NCBI RefSeq assembly: GCF_004379255.2
Contig: NC_056043.1
Location: 1,178,001-1,242,000, forward strand
Source of the DNA: Salvia splendens
Lineage: Eukaryota > Streptophyta > Magnoliopsida > Lamiales > Lamiaceae
Length of the DNA: 64,000 nucleotides
Direction: 5' to 3'
Shown: positions 1-11,041 of the stretch, one piece after another
Layout: each line of letters opens with the position of its first letter
Numbering within the stretch: the stretch's first letter is position 1
The notes under the pieces: model-generated
The model's database searches: none
Seen by the model: the letters and a program-made list of their open reading frames with translations, nothing else
What the model was told of the DNA's origin: nothing
Program-made: the position numbers and the translations under genes

Positions 1-297
1 TCGTATCGAATACCTGTATATCGAAAATTATAATTTCAAATATGTTTCGATATATACGATATATTCGAATATTCGATATAAAACGATATATCGAAAATAT
101 CGATATATATCGTATATTCGATATAAAACGATATATCGCGATATAAGGAAATTCATATCGTTATCGTATCGAAAACTTACGATACGGTATCGTTTCGTAT
201 CGAAAATTACGATATATCGAAAATCCGATAATTTTTCGATATTTTTCAATACGATACGAGCGATATATCATTTTTTCGATATTTTTCCCCAGCCCTA
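1..297. mobile_element. Terminal part of a hAT-like element, cut by the window start
   Basis: This stretch is dominated by short overlapping palindromes of the type CGATAT/ATATCG and TTTTCGATA. It ends with CCCCAGCCCTA at 287-297. Read on the other strand that end is TAGGGCTGGGG followed by repeated TATCG motifs, which resembles the ends of many plant hAT-type non-autonomous elements. The other end lies outside the window, so the target-site duplication cannot be tested. A 73-codon open frame on the minus strand here is low-complexity and is not a gene. Confidence 0.5.
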
Positions 298-951
298 ATT
301 TGTATGTTGGGAAATAATTTCAATTATAGATATTGTAACTATATACTAGTATATTTGTATAATTTGAGGAAAGAAGGTTAACTAATTTTAGTTTACTGTC
401 GCAAAAAGGCAAAATAACCATTAAATAGCTCGTAATATTTATATATTTTTTAAAATAACTATTAAGATGTAAATGTATACAGATGGTATTCCACCATTAT
501 TCATCGTCAAATTAATTTTTTAGTTAACTAGCATTTTTTCACGAACGCGTAAGTAAATAAAACAAATTTAATTTGAATATCAGTCCACCTTGAGTATTTT
601 CGTGGAGCTTAGTAATTTATATACCAATTACCAATTACCAATTACCAATTACTAATCACTAATTATTTGTTTTGTAAAGTGTTTCCTTTCTTGAATAAGA
701 TGACGTGAAATTAGTGACGTAAGAAGTTTGATTGTTAATAAAGATCGAGTAATCATTGATCAAAATATCATGCCCACTATTTCATGAGCAACGAATCTAG
801 TCTTCATATTCTGAAAAACTTGAACAATAGTGGAAAAGGTACGTGTTTATTCCAAGTTTCCCAACACGTAAAATTTTACAAATAGCAGATCTTTAAATCA
901 CTTTTATGTAATTTAAATTATGATAAGTTAGGAATTGAAACATAGTTCAAA
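298..951. other. AT-rich spacer with a small tandem repeat
   Basis: No coding signal is visible. Around 622-664 there is a short tandem array of an ACCAATT-like unit. The rest is ordinary AT-rich plant spacer. Confidence 0.6.
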
Positions 952-1434
952 GAGTGAACTACAAAAATGGTCTTTGGACTATGAATTTATCTCGTTCATA
1001 GCCCCTGGATTTTAAAAATATCGGCGGACATCCCTGGACTAAGGGTTTATCTCGAAAATGATCATTTTCACCGTTTTCGGTCGAAAATACCCTTTTGGGG
1101 GGTTTGGGCAATTTGGTCTTTTTACATTTTTAACATTTTAAATATGATATTATTTCAGTTATGTACTAAATCTGAAGAATGATAATTTTGAAATAATATC
1201 AGATTTAGTACATAACTGAAATAATATCAGATTTAAAATGTTAAAAGTGTAAAATGACCAAATTGCCCAAACCCCCCCAAAACCCTCCAAAAAGGTATTT
1301 TCGATTGAAAACAGTGAAAAATGACCATTTTCGAAATAAACCCTTAGTCCATGGATGTCTGACGATATTTTTAAAGTCCATGGACTATAGGCGAGATAAA
1401 CCCATAGTTCATGGACCATTTTTGTAGTTCACTC
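952..1434. mobile_element. Foldback Mutator-like non-autonomous element (483 bp)
   Basis: The two halves are near-perfect inverted copies around a centre near 1190. The element starts GAGTGAACTACAAAAATGGTC and ends with the reverse complement of that. The flanking 9-mers TAGTTCAAA (943-951) and TATATCAAA (1435-1443) match at 7 of 9 positions, which fits an eroded 9-bp Mutator-type target duplication. There is no coding capacity. The termini resemble those of the elements at 1839-3276 and 49107-50208, all starting GA followed by an AAAGTC-like or AACTAC-like tract and GGTCC/GATCC. Confidence 0.7.
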
Positions 1435-1829
1435 TATATCAAAAACCCGACATAGATATCATTTGTTTTGATTTTACATACTAATATCCAAATAACAAAT
1501 TAATGGGATATAATTAGGAAATTTCATTCCAATTTCAACAGGAAGTCCACAAAAAGTCTAAATTCATAAATATAATTAGTAAATTTCATACCAATTTCTT
1601 GGAGTTAGCCTGATAAAAAGATCATTTTTTACCTTAAAATATTGTAATATATGTTACTATTTACATATAAGTTCGAATTTGTAGGCCTTAACATTTTACC
1701 ATATATGCTGCGCTTTCAGAAAATGAGAAGAAACTATTGAACCAAATTCATGACAATTGATAGATTTCTGACATGTTTGAATAAGACTTAGATAATTCAT
1801 GACAAATGAATGATAAAACCGCATCATAA
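1435..1829. other. AT-rich spacer
   Basis: No gene, RNA or clear repeat is seen between the two Mutator-like elements. Confidence 0.6.
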
Positions 1830-1838
1830 TATTAAAAA

Positions 1839-3276
1839 GAATAAAGTCCCAAAATGATCCTTAACATATTGTGTTTTTTTTTTATTTTGGTCCAAAACAT
1901 TATCTTTTGAATTATTCGGTCCCTCACATTTGAAATCGGATCACATTTGGTCTATTTTGGACGGTCCGGTCAAATTTTTGATGGTTTTAATTACCGGGTC
2001 ACAAATCCGTCACTAATCCGTCACTAACTGGGAGAAACTGATCCGTCACAAATCCGTCACTAATCCGTCACAAATCCATCACTAATCCGTCACAAATCCG
2101 TATCATATATATAATATCCTCTACCCCAATGACTGTTTCATGAAAGGTTCGACGGAGGAATCCTCTGTTTCAAATCGCATTCCATCTATCTTCTCCTCCG
2201 GAGACGAGGATCCCGTTAATCTTCTCCGCTGGAGAGGTGTTTTCATCATTGTTGCGTTGAACTTCTTCTGCTCAGCCTCGAGCACCCTCACCACACTCTC
2301 CAAGCACTCCTCTGCATCTCCGGCCAAGCTCCCCGGCATCAAATTCTCCGCCACATCCGCCGGCGTCATCTCCACCTCCCCTAACAACCTCTCGATCCTC
2401 GGAAACAGCTCATGCCACTCCACCCCAACGTAGTTCTTCGCCAAAACCTTAAACCCTTCGAAGCTGCAATACGACAGCTCAATGTGCTTATCCATCCTCC
2501 CTCTCCTTATCAACGCCGGATCCAACTTCTCCACATAGTTGGTCGTGAAAACAATGATTCTCTCTCCTCCATAAGCAGACCACAACCCATCTATGAAATT
2601 CAGCAGCCCAGAAAGAGTAATTTTGCTGCTCTTCGTCTCATTCTCCTCCATTCCCATCGTATGCAGCACCTGGTTGTTCTCATTCTCTTTCTCCTTCTCT
2701 CTCCTCTTCACTCTCTGCCCCGTGAGGTCGACAGAGCAGTTGATGTCCTCGATCACGATCACCGCCCTGCTGGAGGTCGCGATCAGGAGCTTCTTCAGCT
2801 CCGTGTTGTCCTTCACCGCCGTGAGCTCGAGGTCTTAGACGTAATAGCCCAGGAGGTTTGCCATGGCAGCGATCATGGTGGACTTCCCCGTCCCGGGCTG
2901 GCCGTGGAGGTGGTAGCCTCGCTTCCACGCCCGCCCGATCTTATTATAAATGCCTCCCCCTTGTTGAACGCCAAGAGGGCCTCCACCACCTCCCGCTTAT
3001 TCGGTCCCTCACATTTGAAATCGGATCACATTTGTGATGGATTAGTAACGAATTTGTGACGAATCAGTTTATCCCAGTTAGTGACGGATTAGTGACGGAT
3101 TAGTGACGGATTTGTGACCCGGTAATTAAAACCGTAAAAAATTTGACGGAACCATCCAAAATGAACCAAATGTGATCCGGTTTCAAATGTGAGGGACCGA
3201 ATAATTCAAAAGATAATGTTTTGGACCAAAATAAAAAAAAACACAATATGTTAAGGACCATTTTGAGACTTTAGTC
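1839..3276. mobile_element. Pack-MULE carrying an AAA-ATPase gene fragment
   Basis: The element is bounded by a perfect 9-bp direct repeat TATTAAAAA (1830-1838 and 3277-3285), the target-duplication length of Mutator-like elements. Its ends are GAATAAAGTCCCAAAATG and the near inverse of GACTAAAGTCTCAAAATG. Long terminal inverted repeats of roughly 240-280 bp hold many copies of a CCGTCACTAAT-like unit. The interior (2121-2998) is host gene sequence, listed separately. A segment of the left repeat (about 1913-1950) reappears in the same orientation at 2999-3034, just at the gene-fragment junction, so the element is a mosaic. No transposase is present, so it is non-autonomous. Confidence 0.88.
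2121..2998 (-). pseudogene. Captured AAA-ATPase (BCS1/AATP1-like) fragment, broken
   Basis: On the minus strand this encodes the C-terminal AAA domain of a plant mitochondrial/ER AAA-ATPase of the BCS1-like (AATP1/OM66) group. Visible motifs in order are GYHLHGQPGTGKSTM (Walker A, around 2880-2910), VIVIEDINCS (Walker B, around 2740-2770), LLNFIDGLWSAYGGERI, and ALIRRGRMD with the arginine finger. The N-terminal membrane and AAA-associated domains are missing because the fragment begins at the transposon repeat. There are two lesions. A TAA codon at 2835-2837 replaces the usual tyrosine before DLELTAVKDNTEL. A one-base loss just upstream of the GRAWKRG segment shifts the frame. The frame from 2816 to 2121 stays open for 231 codons. 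It is a passenger of the Pack-MULE and very unlikely to make a working ATPase. Confidence 0.85.
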
Positions 3277-3285
3277 TATTAAAAA

Positions 3286-4232
3286 TCCATGCAAATTAAA
3301 ATCTAATAAAATGAAACAATTAATTTTCTGGTTTACTATACCATATATATTCAAGTTAGGTGAAAGTTTCTAGATAACATAACAAAAATACTAGGTAGTG
3401 TGAATTAATATAATATTTAAATTAATTAAATAAATAGATTATGTGAGTAATTATTGTTTGGCTAATCACTTGATTCAAACTATAGTTCAATGAATCCGTA
3501 GAACTAAGTACTAATTCAAGACTAATGAAAGAGAAAACATAAACAATATAATAGAGAAATGTTTTAGAGACATAATGGCAATTCCATAATGAGGTTAAAA
3601 TAGTAATTTGATATTACATTATCTTTATTATTAAATCTATGTTTTACATAAATACTATTTTACCCTTATAGTTATAAAACGTGTATTTCTTTTTAATTAA
3701 GGAATGTGGGTGTTTTAATGAGATTTGTTAAATTAAGTGCCTTGCATTTAATTACATTTCAAACATTTTTATTTCATTAGTTGTCAAGTTCTCTCTCCTC
3801 TTTTCTAATTATATGCCTATCAATATATTATCACTTTTTTTCCTTCTTCTTCTTCAATTATAATTCTTTTATTAATAAATTATGAGTCTAGATTAAATTC
3901 ATCTCTCTTACTTTCCAATACATTAATTCATTATACTATGATTAAAAGAAATTCCTAGAATCGATGAATCAAGTAATCAAATTTTCCTTTCTCCTACATT
4001 TTGAACATATGGTTATGTGTGGATATTATCATCAACTTTTCTTGTCAACTTTTCATATATTATAATACAATAATAATCCGATGATTACGGTTTCGATGTT
4101 ACTTCTCCTGTTGAGATAATTGCCAATACTTTTTCTTAAACACGCTTTAATTACTGACCACCAATTATAAGCTCCCAACCCTCCCACATCTTAGCACTTT
4201 TAAATATCACTCTAAGTATAGAGAGAGAGAAA
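3286..4232. other. Spacer and promoter region of the first MYB gene
   Basis: AT-rich sequence without an open frame of note. A GA-rich run (about 4219-4230) lies directly before the MYB start codon. No convincing TATA box could be fixed. Confidence 0.5.
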
Positions 4233-5719
4233 ATGGTGAAGCCAACTTCCTTTGACATAAATGGAATGAAAAGTGGAGCTTGGAGTGAAGAAGAGGCCAA
4301 CAAATTGAGGGCTTATATCCACCGATTCGGCCACACCAACTGGTGGCAGCTGCCGGTGTTTGCCGGTAAGCCGGAGCTCTCCGATTAGGGTTTATTTTGG
4401 AAACATAGGTTAATTGTTGAAAACCCTAATTATCTATATACTATGTTTTTCTTGATCAGGGCTTAGTGAAATCAATTCATTAGTTCATCTTATCTTTGAT
4501 CTACTATGTATGTATGAAAATTTGAAAACCCTAATTACTCATCAAATTGACTTCAAATATTTAAAGAAAATTAACCTTTTATACAACTCAGACACACCCA
4601 CATTAGGTGTGTCGAGTGAAAATAACCTATTGATTGGAGGAGAAGCAGTTTAATTGATTGTGGTAATTAGATTAGATCTTAATGAGTGGTGATTTTACAT
4701 ATATATGATCCATTGTAGTTATATATGTGTGTGTTTATATGTTTTTTTGTGACTTACAATAATTAACATATGTGATTTAATTTTAATCAATTTAGGACTG
4801 AAGAGGCGTGGGAAGAGTTGCAGGCTGCGTTGGGTGAACTATTTGAGGCCTGGTATCAGACGTGGCAACTTCACCAAAGATGAAAAACATCTCATCATCG
4901 AATTGCACGATCTACTCGGAAAAAAGTATGAATTAATTTCATTTAGTAGGCATTTTATTTTTGAGGATTTGCTAGATTGATAAAAAAAATAGTGTAGGTT
5001 AATCCCTAGCCTTGTTAGTAGTATATTGGAATTTTGGGATATCAATTGAGCTTATTTTGCTTAATTTACATCTCATAAAAATTGGAATATATACAAATTA
5101 AAATTCAATCATCTACCTTATCAATTTTGCCTGTGGAATTGAAAAAAATGCTAATAATAAGGTTACACATTCTATCAATCTATCTATCTGATCAATTATG
5201 AAAAGTAAACGTTGATTTTGTTCAATTTATTTATATTTTTACTAATTTAATTCAATTAAAAACAGATGGTCAGCCATTGCTGAGCACTTTCCCGGGCGAA
5301 CCGACAATGACATCAAGAACTACTGGCACGCCCACATACACAAAAGCAAGGGCCGCCGCAACGGCACCTGCGCCCGTGTGACTAGAGAGATCAAGACCCA
5401 CAATCTGGCCCAGGAAGAGCTATCTTCCGACAGCAACTCTAGTACTATAACAAACTGTCTGAATCAAAACACAACTGCATTTTCCGAGGTTGTCTTCAGC
5501 CAACCTGCGGAAAACATAGGTGTTTTCGAGTCGAATGCAGATTCCTATTTCAATCATGGGGGGAGCTTTATTGAGCAAGATTATTTTGATGGGATGGAGG
5601 AGGATAATATCATGTTTTTACTAAGTGATTACTCAGATGTGGGGGTTGCTTCTTGGGATTTCAGTGCTACATTTGAACAAGACTTCAACAAAATATTTGG
5701 TGATTACTATGGAAAGTAG
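4233..5719 (+). CDS. R2R3-MYB transcription factor (first of a tandem pair)
   Basis: Three exons, 4233-4365, 4796-4925 and 5266-5719, give 238 residues. Introns fall at the two classic R2R3-MYB sites (after the VFAG glycine and before KWSAIAEHF). The start [18 protein letters not shown] matches the start of the neighbour at 8805. R2 runs from about residue 13 to 65 and R3 from about 66 to 116. R3 keeps F, W, W and the TDNDIKNYW helix. R2 is odd: the usual RCGKSC is RRGKSC, so the conserved redox-sensitive cysteine is arginine, and the usual HWNWR is HTNWW. The C-terminal part is acidic, with aromatic residues near the end, like an activation region. It is a nuclear DNA-binding regulator with unknown targets. 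The group resembles asterid MYB14/15-like proteins; that placement is inference. Confidence 0.88.
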
Positions 5720-8690
5720 AAGTATGATTGAGGTATCTACATATATAAGAGCAACAAGTCCTTTATCATATATAAGGCAATTGTGTGTAGTTGGTTGTGT
5801 TTGAAGTATCCCTTAATAAGTTGCTCATGGGAATCTTGAGGAGTATTTGTGTTTTTGTTGTAATATACGATTTGGGTGTCTTGCATCATGTGGTTTATGT
5901 GTTCTCTTAAAACTATCAATGTTCTCTATGTTTGTAATGATATGGTATTGTTGTGTAAATTAGTGATTTTATGCGTTGTGTGTGTTGAATTAGAGAATAT
6001 GGTTGAAACATTTATATTTCATTGTTTGACGTTGTTATACTACAAAGTTCTGTTCATAGGTGGCATTCGATACGATAGATGAGATAATACTAAGATTCAA
6101 AATGAGAATAGACTTTATTTTGGATTAAATTAGTCATAGGGGTGGACCATGTGAAAGATGAGAGATGGTTTAACGCCGGATAAAGTGTAATCTAAGCACT
6201 TTGAAGATTTCTTTTCCTCTGTAACGCTCTCATCTAATTAAGTGTCGGGATCATCGAAACTTAACTTGTTGAGAAATTACGGAAAATTGTTTGGGTAAAA
6301 TCAAACATTTTGTAAGGTTGTGGGGGGTTAATAGAATGATATTTTATTTACATATAATTATGGTAGTGTCCTTGGTTTCCAAAGGGTTGCATTTTTAGTC
6401 TCTTAATACCTAATTGACATATACTATTAATTATTGGAACAAGGTAAAAGATACCATATGTGATCCACGTTTGCAGACAGTAACAAGTTAAAATGATGAA
6501 ATAAGCTATGTTTAGAGCAGTTAGAAATTTGGTGTGTTTGTTTTTTAGGGAAGGGGTGTTAAAAACGTGTGTGTGATTATAAAATTTTATGTAAGGATAT
6601 TTATTTAATGAATTATCTGCTTTTGAGGATAAGTGACGTAGTTTTGTTGACGTCATTATCAGTTGTTAGTAAAAAAAATAGCACACGAATTTTAATAAAT
6701 TGGTACTTAGTGACATTATTGTCCATTTATTTAATTGTTTAAATGAACTATACAAGTTTAATTTGCCTATTACAATCTTAAATGGTGGATTTTTTTAAAT
6801 TTTTTTTATCAACTAACTTGTTAAAAGTTTAAAAAAATTACAAAAATAAGATGAGATTCCAGTTTATAAAAAAAAAGAAAATTTTAGTAAGCGGAGAAAG
6901 CAATTAAATTATTTGGTCAACGTGGTCAAATAGTCAATTCGATCAATTTTGTCAGTCGAAATGCAGTTAAGTGTGAAATCCTTTTTTTCCAACGCGTTTA
7001 ATTTAAATAATTAGCCGACTCGTGTTTACTCAGTGTATTTCCTAAATTTATTGCAAATAAATTATTTTAATATAAACATATATTATTTCAAATCTACTTT
7101 GTATTATATATACATAGAATTTCAATATTTTGGTTTGTAGATTACGAATAATTTTAAAAATGAGTCGAGTATTTAAATTATATATATCACCCTTTTGGTG
7201 AATTTTTTTGAGATTTACATGATTCAAATATATGTAAATTTGTAAGGAGTTGAATCATACTAACTGGATTTATTCTACTAAAAATACACCATCTGTATTA
7301 AATTGTTTCTTTTCCGAGTCAAAAAGATTTCTCCACGTGAAATATTCTAGAAAGCAAACGTTTTGTAGTAAAAAGCATGATTTTGTAAATTGTCGTGTAA
7401 TGACACACATTACTCGTAAGTGTGGACAATGCAAAACACTGGAAATTCCTACTGATATGATGTAAAATTATTAATTAAAAATCATTAATTAATGCTAATT
7501 AAGCTTTCCTAAAGACAGTCTTGAATAGCATCAGTCAAAGATAGGGAAAAACTTTTTGAATTGAATGAAATTTTAGTGAAATAGTATACATTTTTGAAGT
7601 GACTTGATATAGTGGAGGTCGTGACTCGTGTGCCTCGTGGCTCCACCCTATATATAATTTGTTACACATAGTTGAAGGTACAATATAATTCAATTCAATT
7701 CAATTCAATTTTGAATATAATTTCATCTAAATTATCTGAAATTAAAGTATCATCTAGTTGGACCAAACCACGGGAATAAAGAATTTTCAATTAAAAATCT
7801 ACTTTTATTATATGAGAATTATTTAATAAGTTATCGATCTAAAAAAATTTCAATTTATAATTATACATAACCTAATATGCATGCGTAGAAATTTTTGGTC
7901 ATATTAAGTGAGATGGAGGAAGTACATTTTTTTCGCATTACCACAATTTATAGAAGCCAATTTTTCTATAGAAAGTGTTCAAATAGTCAAAATGATAAAA
8001 CAAATATGCAGTCAATAGTGACTATAGTCTATATATGAACACAATTTTAATTTTTTTTTCTTGTTCACACGTGTCGTAATGTCATTTTCAATAAATTATT
8101 TTTTTTGCTTTGAACAAATGTATCATTTAATAAATTATAGGCCAAGAGTTATGTGTGTCGCTTGTTTTATTTGGATGACTAGGTCTTTGTCTCTGTCGTG
8201 GGTGGAGAACATTTATCACGGTAGAAAAACTATTGGGTTAGATTTAATTTATCCAAGATATACTATTGTTGTCAAATTTCATCCGCCAAAAATGTCTAGA
8301 CCTTACTCTAAATTCGGCAAAAATAATTAAAAAATAATCTTAAATTCGAGACATTACTAAATCACTAAAAAATAGATCCAATTTGCAACACTACCCATCT
8401 TCAAAATTTAAATTTGAAATAAAAATAATCTCAACAAAACCTAACCATACATTATTAATGTGGATATTTTTGTGAACTCATTACTCCAAGAACAAAACTA
8501 CCAAAATTCCTTAAAATTAAGGAAACAAAGTAAATTATGTCGAAAGCGACGTACGTAACTTTAGAAGTCTCCTTGTTCCTACTAAATAATTATTTATATA
8601 AAATGTTCATCATGTTTTTACAATAACCATTTTACTATCCCAAAGTTCCATCTTCCTACGTTCTTTCCCGTTGTCCCCTTTCTCTCTCTC
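5720..8690. other. Spacer between the tandem MYB genes
   Basis: About 3 kb of AT-rich sequence. It holds a short (CAATT)n run near 7689-7710 and no supported gene. Open frames here (for example 7250-7465 and 8061-8330) lack any recognisable domain and look random. Confidence 0.6.
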
Positions 8691-8700
8691 TATATATATA
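8691..8700 (+). promoter_or_regulatory. TATA-like run upstream of second MYB gene
   Basis: A TATATATATA run follows a CT-rich tract and lies 105 bp before the start codon at 8805. It is followed by an (AC)n microsatellite at about 8761-8778 in the likely 5' leader. The position is plausible for a TATA box, but it may only be a simple repeat. Confidence 0.4.
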
Positions 8701-8804
8701 TACATAAACACTGAGCTTCCTTTCTCACACATCACTCATAATTTATAACAACTGAAACAAAACACACACACACACACAAAGGGAAAAACAAAGAACAAAA
8801 AGAG

Positions 8805-9877
8805 ATGGTGAGGCCACCTTCTATTGACAGCAATGGAATGAAGAAGGGTGCTTGGAGTCAAGACGAGGACGAAAAGTTGAAGACTTACATCGAGAAATAT
8901 GGTCACTGGAATTGGAGATTGCTCCCGAGATATGCCGGTGAGTAAATTATTAATCGGGCTTGTTGATATACCTTGTATAGCAGATGTTGACGTCAAGTCA
9001 GCATCTGCCAAATTAGGGCAAGTTAAGTGACTGATCACTTCACTTCCCTTCTAATAATATAGTAAGAGTCAGTTTAGTCGCGACCTTCTCTTGAATTCTT
9101 GGAAGCTTCCGCCTAATTTGAAGATTCAAACCCTAGATTAGTTAATTAGAAGAGGGAAGAATCCATTTTCTTATAACATATGAATACAAAATTCAACTCA
9201 ATTAAGTCAATTTATAGTAGTTTTGGCTTTTAATTTTTTATGTAAATAATTATTTAGCCATTATTTAAGTATACCTACAGAAAATTCCAATTTTTTCATG
9301 GTGGAAATTTATGCATTTTTCTTGATTAGGCCTGAAGAGATGTGGGAAGAGCTGCAGATTGCGATGGGTGAATTACTTGAAACCAGGACTCAAGAGGGGG
9401 AATTTCAGCGAGGAAGAGCAACAGCTCGTCGTTGAATTGCACGCGGAGCTCGGAAACAAGTAACGACTCGTGTTTCACTTCATCGATACGCGTGTTTTAA
9501 AAAAAGTCAAACTAATAATCTGACCATTGTAATAATTAATTAGGTGGTCCGCCATCGCAGTAAAGCTGCCTGGCAGAACAGACAACGAGATCAAGAACTT
9601 CTGGCACACACATATCGAGAAACGGCGCAATCCAAATCGCGCATCTACAAACCCTAATAATGCAAACACAATTTCTATCATAGAAAAAACTGATTCCTCG
9701 GAAATTACTTCTCTCTCTACGAATTCATCGCAACACGATCTTGAATCGTTGCTGTCCAGTATACTCGAGGCAGATGCTGCTCTTACCGACCGTTTCGGAT
9801 CATCCTATGGAAGCTTCTGGAATGAGCCATCCAATGCTTCGAATTCGGAGATTTGTATGTCCAATGTTAATTACTAA
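8805..9877 (+). CDS. R2R3-MYB transcription factor (second of a tandem pair)
   Basis: Three exons, 8805-8937, 9330-9459 and 9544-9877, give 198 residues. Exons 1 and 2 have exactly the same lengths (133 and 130 nt) and phases as in the gene at 4233. The protein starts [20 protein letters not shown]2 contains [13 protein letters not shown] and [10 protein letters not shown], with the normal cysteine. R3 contains [21 protein letters not shown]. The C-terminal region is short, rich in Ser, Asn and Thr, and ends SNVNY. The two genes are tandem paralogues that have diverged mostly outside the DNA-binding domain. Family knowledge gives a nuclear DNA-binding role; targets cannot be read from sequence. 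Confidence 0.9.
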
Positions 9878-11019
9878 GAGTTATAAATAATCAAGTGGTT
9901 ATGATGTTTAATTGTAATTGAAAAAAAAATAAAATTAAATGATAATTTGGGAGTTTGTGTGATTTAATTACTCAATTGGCGAAAAAAATTACCTTGGTTC
10001 GAATTCGAAAGAAAAGTAAACATACCAACAGATATAAGAGCCCAAGCTTTAATTTAAGATAGATAAAAAATAACAAAAACAAATCATTCAGAATTTATTG
10101 TCTCAAACTTGGCTGATGAAATTTAAACTTATAGGCCCAAATGAATAAAATATATGTAGTGGCAAATATACAACCTTTTGGTATCTGAAATAGTCCGAAA
10201 GTAATGCAGTTTAATTCTAATTTCAACTAATAGGCCCAAAATGATATATCATGGGGACTAAATTTATATTTTTAACGAATGAAAACATTTTGTGAAAATA
10301 ATTTTGAGGCAATATTATCCAACACATGCATGTTTTTTAAGAAACAAACCTACATTTGAGTTTTTAGTAAAAAAAAACTTTATTTTTCGACATGTATGTA
10401 TAAATGTGTTCGTGATTTGTATTATCAATTTCTAGGATTTTTCGAAAAATGTCCTCAACTTACGTTTTCTACAGAATTTGGCGACGAAACCTCTGAAAGT
10501 TGAGGGTTTTTTATAATGAAAATTTAGGTTGGTGACATTTTTTTGAAAAATACTCGATTGGGAAGTGGTATTAGGATGAGGTATAATGTGATGTTATAGT
10601 ATATGGCAATTTGATCGTAGAGTGAAAATAATAAAAGTCGGGGATACAAAACTATATGTTTCCATTTTTTTTATTTCTGAGAAGAAAAACAGATCAAACC
10701 TTTATTTTCAAGAATTGTACATGTGACCTCTTTATAAGAACAATTACAAGACAAAATAGTTTTGAACCGAAATTTCAATCCTATCCACTTTCATCATTGA
10801 ATCTTTATATGGCTGTCTAAATTTATGTTTGTTATTGTAAAGTTACTTTCAGCTACTGCCTATAGAGATATCAAATGTTGGTACATAATTTATGTGACAA
10901 CGAAATTTCATTTCTTATATTCGGGACCATCTCAAAATTGTTGGGATTACTTAGCAAGAAACAAAATAATGAGATAATAATGTGACTCATTCGAATGAAA
11001 AACTGCATATTATGACCAC
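9878..11019. other. Spacer
   Basis: AT-rich, no gene. A weak inverted repeat at about 10433-10566 (TTTTCGAAAAATGTC against GACATTTTTTTGAAAA) may be the core of an old foldback element. Confidence 0.5.
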
Positions 11020-11041
11020 TAGGGGAGCTACATATGCATGC

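Noticed and set aside
28..249. Minus-strand frame of 73 codons rich in Tyr, Ile and Arg
   Set aside because: It is a translation of CGATAT-type palindromic repeats; composition is repetitive and no domain exists.
2140..3059. Plus-strand frames across the AAA-ATPase fragment
   Set aside because: They are the reverse reading of the captured gene; the minus strand carries Walker A, Walker B and the arginine finger.
11014..11041. CTAGGGGAGCTACATATGC taken as the left end of the hAT-like element
   Set aside because: The 8 bp before it do not match the 8 bp after the right end, whereas ATGCATGC/ATGCATGG match 7 of 8; the left end remains uncertain.
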